In this document: positions 35,598 through 44,679 of the stretch, one piece after another | How positions within the stretch are numbered: the stretch's first letter is position 1 | How the letters are laid out: the number at the start of each line of letters is the position of its first letter | NCBI RefSeq assembly: GCF_000346485.2 | Contig: NZ_KQ976354.1 | Coordinates: 5,352,233 to 5,416,232, forward strand | Source: Scytonema hofmannii PCC 7110 | GTDB lineage: Bacteria; Cyanobacteriota; Cyanobacteriia; Cyanobacteriales; Nostocaceae | Reading direction: 5' to 3' | DNA length: 64,000 nucleotides | Position numbers and translations under genes: made by a program | The notes under the pieces: generated by a model | The model's database searches: none | Seen by the model: the letters and a program-made list of their open reading frames with translations, nothing else | What the model was told of the DNA's origin: nothing

Positions 35598-35644
35598 CGA
35601 GTTGGTTAATGGTTAGTGGTTAGTAGTTAGTGGTAAAATCTACC

Positions 35645-35686
35645 CAACTAACAACTAACAACTAACAACTAACAACTAACAATCTT
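35645..35686. repeat. heptamer tandem repeat (CAACTAA)6
   Basis: Six perfect copies of CAACTAA, the reverse complement of the TTAGTTG array at 24443. The facing GGTTAGT-type heptamers at about 35600-35633 could pair with it to make a long hairpin after the exporter gene. Confidence 0.9.
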
Positions 35687-36022
35687 TAACTTTAGAAAAT
35701 TGAGCATTTTGGTTTTTCTGATGCCGAGGCATTTTTTGACTTAGGCGTAAACGATGTAAAAACTACAAATCTTGTTGGATTTGTGAGTTTTACTTTAGAT
35801 TTTCAGCTATTTTTCCGCTCAAAATACGGTTTTTGTATAAAAGAATTCTATAGAAATAGCATTAAGGTTACTGGCTCCGAAGTCAAAGGAAGTTCGTCAA
35901 GAGATGAAAATATTGAACTATTTCTTAAAAAGGATGCTGTGAGTGTGAGTAAGTGGAGGAGCAATTTTGTGACCAAACGTAAAGCAGTCCAGACCCCAAA
36001 ATTTATTCAAGTATGGAAATTA

Positions 36023-36054
36023 ACTGGTCACTGGTCACTGGTCACTGGTCACTG
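36023..36054. repeat. heptamer tandem repeat (ACTGGTC)4.5
   Basis: Four perfect ACTGGTC units plus a partial. It is the same heptamer class as the long array at 59534. Confidence 0.9.
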
Positions 36055-36127
36055 TTAATGTGGTGTGTGAGGATGAAGGTTCCTGTTGGGAAGAATTATC
36101 AGAAATATGGCAAAAAGAGCGAGTTCT

Positions 36128-36964
36128 TTAGGTGCTCATTTTAGTTAATCGATCAATGAGTGCAATAACATCACTGCGACTCAGTTTTTGTTTGCCATTG
36201 ACAAGGGCTTCAAGAGTGCCATAAGCCAAAGTTAGCGGAATCTGGCAAAAGTCCAAGGCTGGACCCACAGGAAGTGAATTGATATAAGCATCTGCCATGG
36301 CTAAATTGCGACGGGCGTACTGATGCATTCTTTCCTCAGACCAACCAACTGGATAAAAATCGACCCCACGCGATAAATCTTCCCTGTGGTTGCGGAGGAT
36401 ATTAACTGCTTGTAAGCCCCGACCAAACCCAATTGCGTGGGTACGGTTTGTCTGTGTTCCATCATACCAAGCCCACAAATCGGAAAGCATTAAGCCAACT
36501 GCACCAGCAACTCCAAACGTATAGCGATCTAAATCCAATTCATTATCAATCTTCCAATTACGTTCTGCCCAGTATGCCATTCTATCTGCCATGGCAGCAG
36601 TGGCATCCCAAATTCGAGGTGCAATTGTTGCAGGCGCAAGTATTGCCCATTCTCGAATCCGAAGGGAGACCTCTGGTAGTATATCCTCATGGGTGCTCAA
36701 TCCATTGTGGAAAGCATCAACTGGAAAACCATCAACCCCTGCTTGTAATGTCAAGCTAATTGCTCGCAATAGTTTTGCTTTGGTAGGGTTATCTAGTTCT
36801 GCATTGTCTTCAATTTCATCAATGGCTCGCAAACACAAGTAAGCTGATGCTACAGCTTCTTGCAAACCAAGTGGTAAACGAACTATTGGGATATAAAATG
36901 TTCGACTCGTTTCTCTAAGGATATTTAAGGCGTCTCCATACAAGTCCATACGATGCAACTCCAT
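36128..36964 (-). CDS. squalene/phytoene synthase family protein (probable squalene synthase)
   Basis: A 278-residue head-to-head prenyl synthase: 'SRTFYIPIVRLP', first Asp-rich motif 'LCLRAIDEIED', 'YTFGVAGAVG' and second motif region 'NILRNHREDLSRG', where the usual first Asp is Asn. Substrates would be two farnesyl diphosphates (squalene) or geranylgeranyl diphosphates (phytoene). The neighbouring hopanoid genes make squalene synthase likelier, supplying substrate for a squalene-hopene cyclase encoded elsewhere. The ATG at 36964 is chosen; a second Met five codons in is also possible. Confidence 0.8.
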   Translation of the reverse strand: MELHRMDLYGDALNILRETSRTFYIPIVRLPLGLQEAVASAYLCLRAIDEIEDNAELDNPTKAKLLRAISLTLQAGVDGFPVDAFHNGLSTHEDILPEVSLRIREWAILAPATIAPRIWDATAAMADRMAYWAERNWKIDNELDLDRYTFGVAGAVGLMLSDLWAWYDGTQTNRTHAIGFGRGLQAVNILRNHREDLSRGVDFYPVGWSEERMHQYARRNLAMADAYINSLPVGPALDFCQIPLTLAYGTLEALVNGKQKLSRSDVIALIDRLTKMST

Positions 36965-37041
36965 TGAGTATTGTTAACTTGCTTAATATTGTTGGTTAAA
37001 AAGTAACTACTCAAATCAAAAAGTTGGGATTGCGGAAATCG

Positions 37042-37502
37042 CTATGCTCGTTTACCTGACAACTCTCGTTCTTCATGAGTCACTGGTAATAGAGCAAACC
37101 CAATCCAGCAGTCACCAACTTCTGACTCCAAGGACAAATACCGAGCAGTTATTCTCTTCCTAAGAAGATTAAAATCATTCGCCAAAAATGGCATCGGTTT
37201 CCACCTGTTAGACTTGTTAGCTATCGCTCCGAATAGAATTTTTGGCATTCACCTCTAATATGAACGCTCACCGTGCTAAATGTTACCCAAGCTGTACGGC
37301 TCATCTTTTGCAAGCTACTCTCCTCTGTGTGCAACGGCAAACGGTTATACACCTGCATTGATTTCAAATAACGACGATAATGGAGGGTTTGAAAGTTCCC
37401 AACCAACTCCTGCTTGCTACCAAAACACCAAAAGTCGTTAATCCCTCTACTTACAAAATCGTGTTTGAGGGTCTTTTCTTGTCTGTAGATCGAGCAGGGC
37501 AT
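37042..37502 (-). pseudogene. two overlapping unknown open frames, possibly one frameshifted gene
   Basis: Two minus-strand frames (37221-37502, 93 codons, and 37042-37248, 68 codons) overlap by 28 bp. The first includes 'NDFWCFGSKQELVGNFQTLH' and 'YNRLPLHTEES'. The second includes 'KPMPFLANDFNLLRKRI'. They look protein-like, but neither is recognised. A single frameshift would join them into one protein of about 150 residues. This could be an old gene remnant downstream of the Trp-rich gene region. Confidence 0.35.
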
Positions 37503-37565
37503 AGTTGGAAAAATATTAAGTTACATTAACACATATATCACTTTCCCAACCCAGAAAAGCTATTA

Positions 37566-37607
37566 GGGCATTGGGCATTGGGCATTGGGCATTGGGCATT
37601 GGGCATT
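37566..37607. repeat. heptamer tandem repeat (GGGCATT)6
   Basis: Six perfect GGGCATT units, followed by degenerate 'CCCTAGCC' repeats to about 37650, in the gap before the Trp-rich protein gene. Confidence 0.95.
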
Positions 37608-37720
37608 TCCCCTTGTCTCCTTCTTCCCTAGCCCCTAGCCCCTAACCTTTGATCGCTATGTTTACAATAGCTTTACACGGTAAGATAATAATTGTAAACT
37701 TATAAAACAATTTATAACTA

Positions 37721-37981
37721 ATGGCTAAGAAGCAGAAATTTCCTTACCTAGTTGCTTCCAAGTGGACGGCTCGGACAAAAATAGATGGCTGGCGACACTT
37801 CCAAGTCGTCAATCGCAAAAACCAAGGTAAGTGGGTTTATGCTGAGATGGTCGCTTCTTGCGATCCCAAAGTCCGTTTCTGGATCAATGCCAAGTTATTA
37901 CAAGACACCTCACAATGGCAATCTGGCTGGCAATCTCTACAAGAGATGCATTCCATGGAAGATGCTGTGCTAAAATTTTAG
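37721..37981 (+). CDS. small Trp-rich protein, TIGR02450-like
   Basis: An 86-residue basic protein with five Trp residues, starting 'MAKKQKFPYLVASKWTART' and with a 'GWRHFQVVNRK' and 'CDPKVRFWI' core. It matches the TIGR02450 conserved small Trp-rich family found in cyanobacteria and marine proteobacteria. The function is unknown. The overlapping +1 frame is a shadow. Confidence 0.85.
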   Translation: MAKKQKFPYLVASKWTARTKIDGWRHFQVVNRKNQGKWVYAEMVASCDPKVRFWINAKLLQDTSQWQSGWQSLQEMHSMEDAVLKF

Positions 37982-38044
37982 CCCAATTTTTAAATTGTAA
38001 TTATTATTTACACTATTGAAAGCGATCGCCAATACATTCCAGTC

Positions 38045-38077
38045 AGATCCCCGACTTCTTCAAGAAGTCGGGGATCT
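38045..38077. repeat. GATCCCCGACTTC hairpin repeat, copy 3
   Basis: Inverted repeat AGATCCCCGACTTCTT / AAGAAGTCGGGGATCT around a single C. A degenerate relative (CGACTT..AAGTCG) lies at 38236-38254. Confidence 0.9.
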
Positions 38078-38103
38078 TGCTTGCATTCTTTTGAAAATAG
38101 GGA

Positions 38104-38548
38104 ATGCGTAAGAGGGATGTTCATGATTGGTGATGAAACTTTTGCATCGCGATCGCCTCCTGTTTGACTACTATATCGGTACTCTAGATGTGCATTCCCA
38201 GGCAGCAGCTTAGGAACAAGAGGATATATAGAGTTCGACTTTTTGAAGAAGTCGTGTATGTGGATTTTTTTGTCTATTGTAACTTATTTTATAAAATAAT
38301 TATAATCAATAAAGTTTTATAAAAAATTTTAGGAATTAAACGTTATTTAAGAATGATATAAGTATAAAATCACATAATTAAACGAAAATGCTGTCTCTAG
38401 AAGCGTTTTTGAATTTAACACCCCCTTTCTTTTCCAAGTCATTTGCACAATAATGACATTCACATACCTCACAAATCGCCAAGTGGGCTAGGTGAAGGCA
38501 AGTGTTTAAGCCAAAAGTTTGATAAAAAACTATCAGAGGCAAACAACA
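38104..38548. promoter_or_regulatory. AT-rich leader/promoter region of chlL
   Basis: About 440 bp without a gene, very A/T-rich between 38270 and 38400. It should contain the promoter of the chlL-DUF5331-chlN unit. Apart from the degenerate hairpin at 38236-38254 I see no clear operator. 'AGAGG' 8 nt before the GTG at 38549 is the likely ribosome site. Confidence 0.5.
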
Positions 38549-39415
38549 GTGAAACTAGCAGTTTATGGAAAAGGTGGTATCGGTAAATCCACCACAAGCT
38601 GTAACATATCAGTCGCCCTAGCCAAGCGCGGCAAAAAAGTGCTGCAAATTGGTTGCGACCCGAAACACGACAGCACCTTCACCCTCACCGGGTTTTTAAT
38701 TCCAACAATTATTGATACTCTTCAAGAGAAAGACTATCATTACGAAGATGTTTGGCCTGAAGATGTTATTTACAAGGGTTACGGTGGAGTAGATTGTGTT
38801 GAAGCCGGCGGACCACCAGCAGGTGCGGGATGTGGCGGTTACGTCGTAGGCGAAACCGTAAAATTACTGAAGGAACTCAACGCTTTTGATGAGTACGATG
38901 TTATATTGTTTGACGTTCTCGGTGACGTTGTCTGTGGAGGTTTTGCAGCTCCCTTAAATTATGCGGACTACTGCCTAATTATTACCGACAACGGCTTCGA
39001 TGCTTTGTTTGCTGCCAATCGCATTGCTGCTTCAGTGAGAGAAAAAGCGCGGACTCACCCACTGCGGCTGGCTGGATTAATTGGCAATCGCACCTCCAAG
39101 CGCGATTTGATAGACAAATACATCGAAGCAGTACCCATGCCAGTTTTAGAAGTGTTGCCTTTGATTGAAGATATTAGAGTTTCTCGTGTTAAAGGCAAGA
39201 CTTTGTTTGAGATGGCAGAAATTGACCCATCTCTCAACTACGTCTGTGATTACTATCTCAATATTGCAGATCAAATTTTGGCGTCTCCCGAAGGTGTTGT
39301 ACCCAATGACTCTCCAGATCGGGAATTATTTACTTTGTTGTCTGATTTTTATCTAAATCCGGGTAAACCACAGGTTCCTAAACCAGAAGAAGAATTAGAC
39401 TTGATGATTGTATAA
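38549..39415 (+). CDS. chlL: light-independent protochlorophyllide reductase, iron protein ChlL
   Basis: A NifH-like ATP-dependent reductase (L protein) that passes electrons to ChlNB in dark chlorophyll synthesis. P-loop '[11 protein letters not shown]' at residues 7-17. The bridging 4Fe-4S ligands are C95 ('GAGCGG') and C129 ('GDVVCGG'). I start at the GTG (38549), which gives the usual 288 residues beginning '[10 protein letters not shown]' and has a good ribosome site. An upstream ATG-like frame would add ten residues not found in the family. chlN follows after a DUF5331 gene on the same strand. Confidence 0.96.
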   Translation: MKLAVYGKGGIGKSTTSCNISVALAKRGKKVLQIGCDPKHDSTFTLTGFLIPTIIDTLQEKDYHYEDVWPEDVIYKGYGGVDCVEAGGPPAGAGCGGYVVGETVKLLKELNAFDEYDVILFDVLGDVVCGGFAAPLNYADYCLIITDNGFDALFAANRIAASVREKARTHPLRLAGLIGNRTSKRDLIDKYIEAVPMPVLEVLPLIEDIRVSRVKGKTLFEMAEIDPSLNYVCDYYLNIADQILASPEGVVPNDSPDRELFTLLSDFYLNPGKPQVPKPEEELDLMIV

Positions 39416-39443
39416 ATCATTAAAGTTCCAGGATGGGGACAAT

Positions 39444-40178
39444 ATGCCTTTCTTTCATAGTTTTACGGAATCTCTCAAGCAAAAGTGGTTACAATTTTTC
39501 CAAATTAACCGGGATTGGATTACTCTCCATATGGAGGTCGAGTCGGTTTACACCCCTGATGGTGGTAAGCGACCCCCTTCTTACCTCATCCTGGGAGTAG
39601 CTAATGCGTTAGAACCAAAATTAGCGCAGTTAATGCTGCCCTTTTCTAGACTGAATCCTGACGCTGACACTTTAATTGAGGTGCTGGATTTAAATTTCGA
39701 CCCAGATATTGCTCTCGGTAACCGTGTTATTCCCAGAGTTGAGACAGAAACGAATGGCGAAGAGTCAGATTCTGATGAGGAGACATCGAGCCATTCGCAC
39801 TTAAACGGCTTTGCGGTAGCAGCAGTTGATATAGATACCGATGAGGAAACTCTCATGGTTGTAAGTACAACTATAGAGGATGTCACTCCAGCAGATGAGG
39901 CGCAGGGATTTTTAAACGGTGTAGATTCTGTTGATGATTTTGGCGATATATCCTTTGATGAGTTGAAGGATGAGGACAGCACAACTTCTAAGCAGTCAAC
40001 AGACTCTACCACTAATGGGAACGGTGAGTTTGCTGAAGTCTTAACAGATGTCTGGGGCGATGAATCCGCAGCCAAAATGGACAAAGAAGACGCGGATAAC
40101 GATTTGTTTTTAGGGGAAGACCTATCATCTAGTGATTTGGATGATTCAGAAATTGCTCGTCTCTTCCCCAAGAATTAA
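39444..40178 (+). CDS. DUF5331 family protein in the chlL-chlN operon
   Basis: A 244-residue protein from the ATG at 39444, 28 bp after chlL. The N-terminal 90 residues ('MPFFHSFTESLKQKWLQFF', 'RPPSYLILGVANALEPKLAQ') form the conserved DUF5331 domain. The rest is acidic and low-complexity, with many Asp/Glu/Ser and 'SSSDLDDSEIARLFPKN' at the end. The domain is typically found between chlL and chlN in cyanobacteria. The function is unknown; an accessory role in DPOR assembly or regulation is inference. Confidence 0.88.
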   Translation: MPFFHSFTESLKQKWLQFFQINRDWITLHMEVESVYTPDGGKRPPSYLILGVANALEPKLAQLMLPFSRLNPDADTLIEVLDLNFDPDIALGNRVIPRVETETNGEESDSDEETSSHSHLNGFAVAAVDIDTDEETLMVVSTTIEDVTPADEAQGFLNGVDSVDDFGDISFDELKDEDSTTSKQSTDSTTNGNGEFAEVLTDVWGDESAAKMDKEDADNDLFLGEDLSSSDLDDSEIARLFPKN

Positions 40179-40250
40179 TCACCAAGGGAGTCATTTGTTA
40201 TTTGTTATTTGTAAATACGAAGGACAAAGAACAAATGACTCCTATCTTAA

Positions 40251-41675
<1,425 letters not shown>

Positions 41676-41794
41676 CCTCACTGTCTGAAAAGAGGGAATA
41701 GGGAATAGGGAGTGGGGAGTAGGGAAGAGGAATTTTCACGATCGGTGGTGAATTTTTTTTCATCGCGATCTGAAAAGAAATTTGTAGTATTTGT

Positions 41795-41847
41795 ATAGGA
41801 GCGCTGCGCTCGCGAAGCGCAAGCTGTACCCAGCTTATCGCTCCTAT
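41795..41847. repeat. interspersed 53-bp inverted repeat
   Basis: Ends ATAGGAGCG / CGCTCCTAT. The inside shares 'AAGCTGGGTACAGCTTGCGC' (read on the minus strand) with the repeat at 44554-44619. It lies just before the truncated DUF5678-like gene. Confidence 0.75.
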
Positions 41848-41858
41848 TGTTTTTATAT

Positions 41859-42038
41859 ATGGCAAAACTTATGAATACTACACCCTCTAAAGATGAAAAC
41901 CAGGAAATGCTGAAGTGGCTGAACCGCAGTCGCGAACAATTAAAAGAGTATGCCCATCAGTACATTGCCTATAATAGCAACGGTATAATTGCTCACGGTA
42001 GCGACTTACATCAACCATCATTATGTAGGTTGGGTTGA
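41859..42038 (+). pseudogene. DUF5678-like gene truncated at its 3' end
   Basis: Starts 'MAKLMNTTPSKDENQEMLKW' and continues 'QLKEYAHQYIAYNSNGIIAHG', the beginning of the DUF5678 fold of small cyanobacterial proteins (usually about 75-90 residues). After 'HGSDL' the frame runs into a 'TAGGTTGGGTTGAGGAACG' interspersed repeat and stops after 59 codons. A repeat element has apparently replaced the 3' end. Confidence 0.6.
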
Positions 42039-42204
42039 GGAACGAAACCCAACATTGAATCGAATGGTTAGGATTTCTTGCTCAATCCAACCCACATTGT
42101 CTTAATTTTTTCAATTGGAGGTATAATACATAAAAAGTTATGTAACCGCAGATGAACGCAGACGAACGCGGATAAATGTGTACCTCACTCAAGTTGGTTG
42201 CTAC

Positions 42205-43497
42205 TCATGTACCCATTATCACAACTAAAGCAACGCCAATCATTACAATCAGCGTTATCTTACCACCAGGAACAAGGGGTTGAACATTACTGTGTAAGTC
42301 TTCCTCCTGTTCTTGACGTTGCTTCCAACTCATCAATGCAGGGAGAATTCCTCCTAAAACTGAAATACTAAAGGTTCCGGCATAATCTAAAGCTGCGAGA
42401 AAGATATTGGGATTCAGTGCTGATAAACTCATAGGAGGCACAAGAATCAGGGAGTAAAGTGGCAAACGTTTAGAAGATCCTTGCGGTGTTGATGGGAAAA
42501 TATCTTTGAAAAAGTCTAACAAGCCGTAAACAAACCCAATAAATGATGTCACGAGCGCAAACTCAGAAAAAATGGAAACTAAGATTCCCAGCGAGTATCC
42601 AGCACTCCCCGATTGTAGAATGTGCAGTGGGTCAAAAGTTTTACCACTCGCTGTAACTTGAATTGCATCTACATTGATACTTCCCAAAATCACTGCATTC
42701 CAAGCCAAGAACATTATAAGGGGAATAGCAGAACCAACAACGATAGACTGACGAATTTTTCGAGCATCTCCTTCAAGCTGGGTGACAATTGTAGGAATCA
42801 CGTTATGGTAGAACAGCGCTACAAACATGACGGAGACAGCGGGGGGTAGTGCTTTCCAGTCCTGAAAGAAAAATGATGATATATTAATATGCGTTACTCC
42901 AAGAAACAGCAATCCCACAAATGAAGTCAGAACGATCGCAACAAAAGCGCTGTTTAATTTCTCAATAAACTTTTCTCTGCCAAGATACAAAATGCCACCA
43001 AAAAGAAGAGTAAAAGTTGTTGTTCCTATCCAAGTTGGTAAAACGTGATGTAGCCCCAAAAGTTTTTCTGTAGCCGATACTAAAATATCTCCCCCTTGAG
43101 AAACATAAGCAACAAGTAAGGCATAGTGTAAGAACAAATATGCTCCACCTGCAATTCTTGCTGCTAATGAACCTAGCGTCCTCTCCACCATTACCAACAG
43201 CCCTAAACTCGGACGCCCTACACGACGCATCGCATTCAAAGCCACTTCTGCAATTAAAAGCCCTGAAACCAAAGCATAAAGCCAAACACCGATGAGTAGA
43301 ACTGTAGATGGTACGACTCCAGATGGCAATGTCACTGCAGGTAGGGCTAGAATACCAGCCCCAATCGTGGTTCCAGCAATCAGCGCTGTACTTCCCAAAA
43401 CGCTACCTTGTTGATGGGTCAGTTTATTTTCGTAGAGTTCTAAGTTGGAAAACAACCGAGTGACATCTAGGCTGTTGGGATTCAGTACCGTTTTCAT
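42205..43497 (-). CDS. aromatic amino acid permease (HAAAP family)
   Basis: A 430-residue, roughly 11-helix transporter with the family start 'GSVLGSTALIAGTTIGAGIL' after a cytoplasmic N-terminus. 'LFYHNVIPTIVTQLEGD' is typical of TyrP/Mtr-type transporters, and a charged C-terminal loop ('KQRQEQEEDLHSN') precedes the last helix. It probably imports tyrosine or tryptophan using the proton gradient. It stands alone on the minus strand after chlN, with no operon partners. Confidence 0.88.
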   Translation of the reverse strand: MKTVLNPNSLDVTRLFSNLELYENKLTHQQGSVLGSTALIAGTTIGAGILALPAVTLPSGVVPSTVLLIGVWLYALVSGLLIAEVALNAMRRVGRPSLGLLVMVERTLGSLAARIAGGAYLFLHYALLVAYVSQGGDILVSATEKLLGLHHVLPTWIGTTTFTLLFGGILYLGREKFIEKLNSAFVAIVLTSFVGLLFLGVTHINISSFFFQDWKALPPAVSVMFVALFYHNVIPTIVTQLEGDARKIRQSIVVGSAIPLIMFLAWNAVILGSINVDAIQVTASGKTFDPLHILQSGSAGYSLGILVSIFSEFALVTSFIGFVYGLLDFFKDIFPSTPQGSSKRLPLYSLILVPPMSLSALNPNIFLAALDYAGTFSISVLGGILPALMSWKQRQEQEEDLHSNVQPLVPGGKITLIVMIGVALVVIMGT

Positions 43498-43761
43498 GGG
43501 GTTTTGCTGAGATACACGCTTTTCAACAATATGTTAACTTGTGTAACCTCTTTTAGCAAAATATCTCCTGTGGCTAAGTTTTATGTGCTGTGCAATTCAG
43601 CTTTAGCCTTTTTAGAAACGATTTCGGATTGCTATGTATAGCGTTTCCCAGTCTGCTAAGGTACAAATTCATCTGCGTCCGTCTGCTACAGGCTGCGGTT
43701 AATTATTTTTTCTGTACCTCACGGAAGTGGGAATTGCTATAATAGAATCCTTATTTACATA

Positions 43762-43968
43762 ATGAGAGATGAGTTGAGTAAGAAAAAAGATATTCAGCAA
43801 GTAAATGCTGTTGCTAGAGAATTCAATATGACGGAAGAAGAGAGAAGAGAATTCGGAGATTTTTTGGAAGAAGAGAAAGCATCTGGTCGTGGTGGTACAA
43901 AAAATGAATGTGGAGATTTTACCTATGAAGAATTGAGACGAAAAGCTCGTGAATTTTTAGGAAGATAA
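43762..43968 (+). CDS. orphan polymorphic-toxin tail-like small protein
   Basis: A 68-residue, very charged protein: 'KKKDIQQVNAVAREFNMTEE', 'RREFGDFLEEEKASG', 'GDFTYEELRRKAREFLGR'. I recall this pattern as the C-terminal module of large secreted or polymorphic toxin proteins in bacteria, here without the delivery part. It is followed 22 bp later by an acidic protein that could be its immunity partner. This may be a displaced toxin tip or an antitoxin-like regulator. Confidence 0.5.
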   Translation: MRDELSKKKDIQQVNAVAREFNMTEEERREFGDFLEEEKASGRGGTKNECGDFTYEELRRKAREFLGR

Positions 43969-43990
43969 AAACTGAGTTAAAGATAGAATT

Positions 43991-44515
43991 ATGACAACAA
44001 ATTTAATTAAGAATATAACTAGACCAAGCGATTTAGAACCCCTTACCCAGATAGTAAGTGGATTAATTGGAGAAACATGCTGGAAAGCAAGCTTAAGTTA
44101 TGGAGATGAATTGACTCTTCATATTGGAGAAAGAATTCCTTATTCACAAAAATCGATGATAGGAAAGGAAAAAGGAGCATGGATACTGGGTACGCAAGCA
44201 ACTCAATGGCAAGTTGATTCTCCAAGTGAAGCGATTGTTACATCTGAAGATGACTCTGAAATCATCAAACAGCGACTTGATACCATCGAAAACAATGCGA
44301 TCGCGGCTGTAGAAATTAACTACCAAAACCTTGGTCTTAGTATAACTTTTAACAATAAATATAAATTAATTGTGCTTCCAAATAATGAAGATGATGAAGA
44401 GGATATTGACTTACCATATTGGGAAATTTTTACTCCTTATCAGATGGTTCTTAAAGTTGGATCTGGCTCAAAATGGTCTTATACTAGTTCTAACAGCATA
44501 TCTTTAGCTTTATGA
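43991..44515 (+). CDS. acidic protein, possible immunity protein
   Basis: A 174-residue acidic protein with alternating beta-rich segments ('LTLHIGERIPYS', 'AWILGTQATQWQVDS', 'LSITFNNKYKLIVLPNNEDD') and no signal peptide. The size, acidity and place after a toxin-tail-like gene are what one expects of a polymorphic-toxin immunity protein, but I do not recognise the family. It may be cotranscribed with the upstream gene (22-bp gap). Confidence 0.5.
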   Translation: MTTNLIKNITRPSDLEPLTQIVSGLIGETCWKASLSYGDELTLHIGERIPYSQKSMIGKEKGAWILGTQATQWQVDSPSEAIVTSEDDSEIIKQRLDTIENNAIAAVEINYQNLGLSITFNNKYKLIVLPNNEDDEEDIDLPYWEIFTPYQMVLKVGSGSKWSYTSSNSISLAL

Positions 44516-44553
44516 AGATTTTTAGAAGTTAAGTTCTGGAAGTTACAGGATTT

Positions 44554-44619
44554 GCGATAAGCCGGGTACGGCTTGCGCCAAGGGCTATAAGCTGGGTACA
44601 GCTTGCGCTTCGCTATCGC
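44554..44619. repeat. interspersed inverted repeat related to 41795
   Basis: Begins GCGATAAG and ends CTATCGC, with two tandem 'GGGTAC.GCTTGCG' units. It shares 'AAGCTGGGTACAGCTTGCGC' with the complement of 41795-41847. Confidence 0.7.
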
Positions 44620-44679
44620 AGTTGCTAGTATGATTTTAAAGTTAGTAATTAAGAATTAATGTTGAAGTAGTACGGTAAA

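Larger units (their letters stand above)
35598..36127. other. repeat-rich intergenic region (about 530 bp)
   Basis: Holds a CAACTAA heptamer array at 35645-35686 next to degenerate GGTTAGT heptamers, and an ACTGGTC array at 36023-36054. A 91-codon open frame at 35783-36058 is partly made of heptamer sequence and has no recognisable protein character. A stretch at 36068-36131 ('CEDEGSCWEELSEIWQKE') looks like the tail of a decayed gene. Confidence 0.5.

Noticed and set aside
35783..36058. 91-codon plus-strand open frame
   Set aside because: The 3' part is heptamer repeat sequence and the rest has no protein character.
39581..40171. 196-codon minus-strand open frame rich in Ser
   Set aside because: It is the complement of the Asp/Glu/Ser-rich tail of the DUF5331 gene; its composition is a mirror of that bias and it has no ribosome site.
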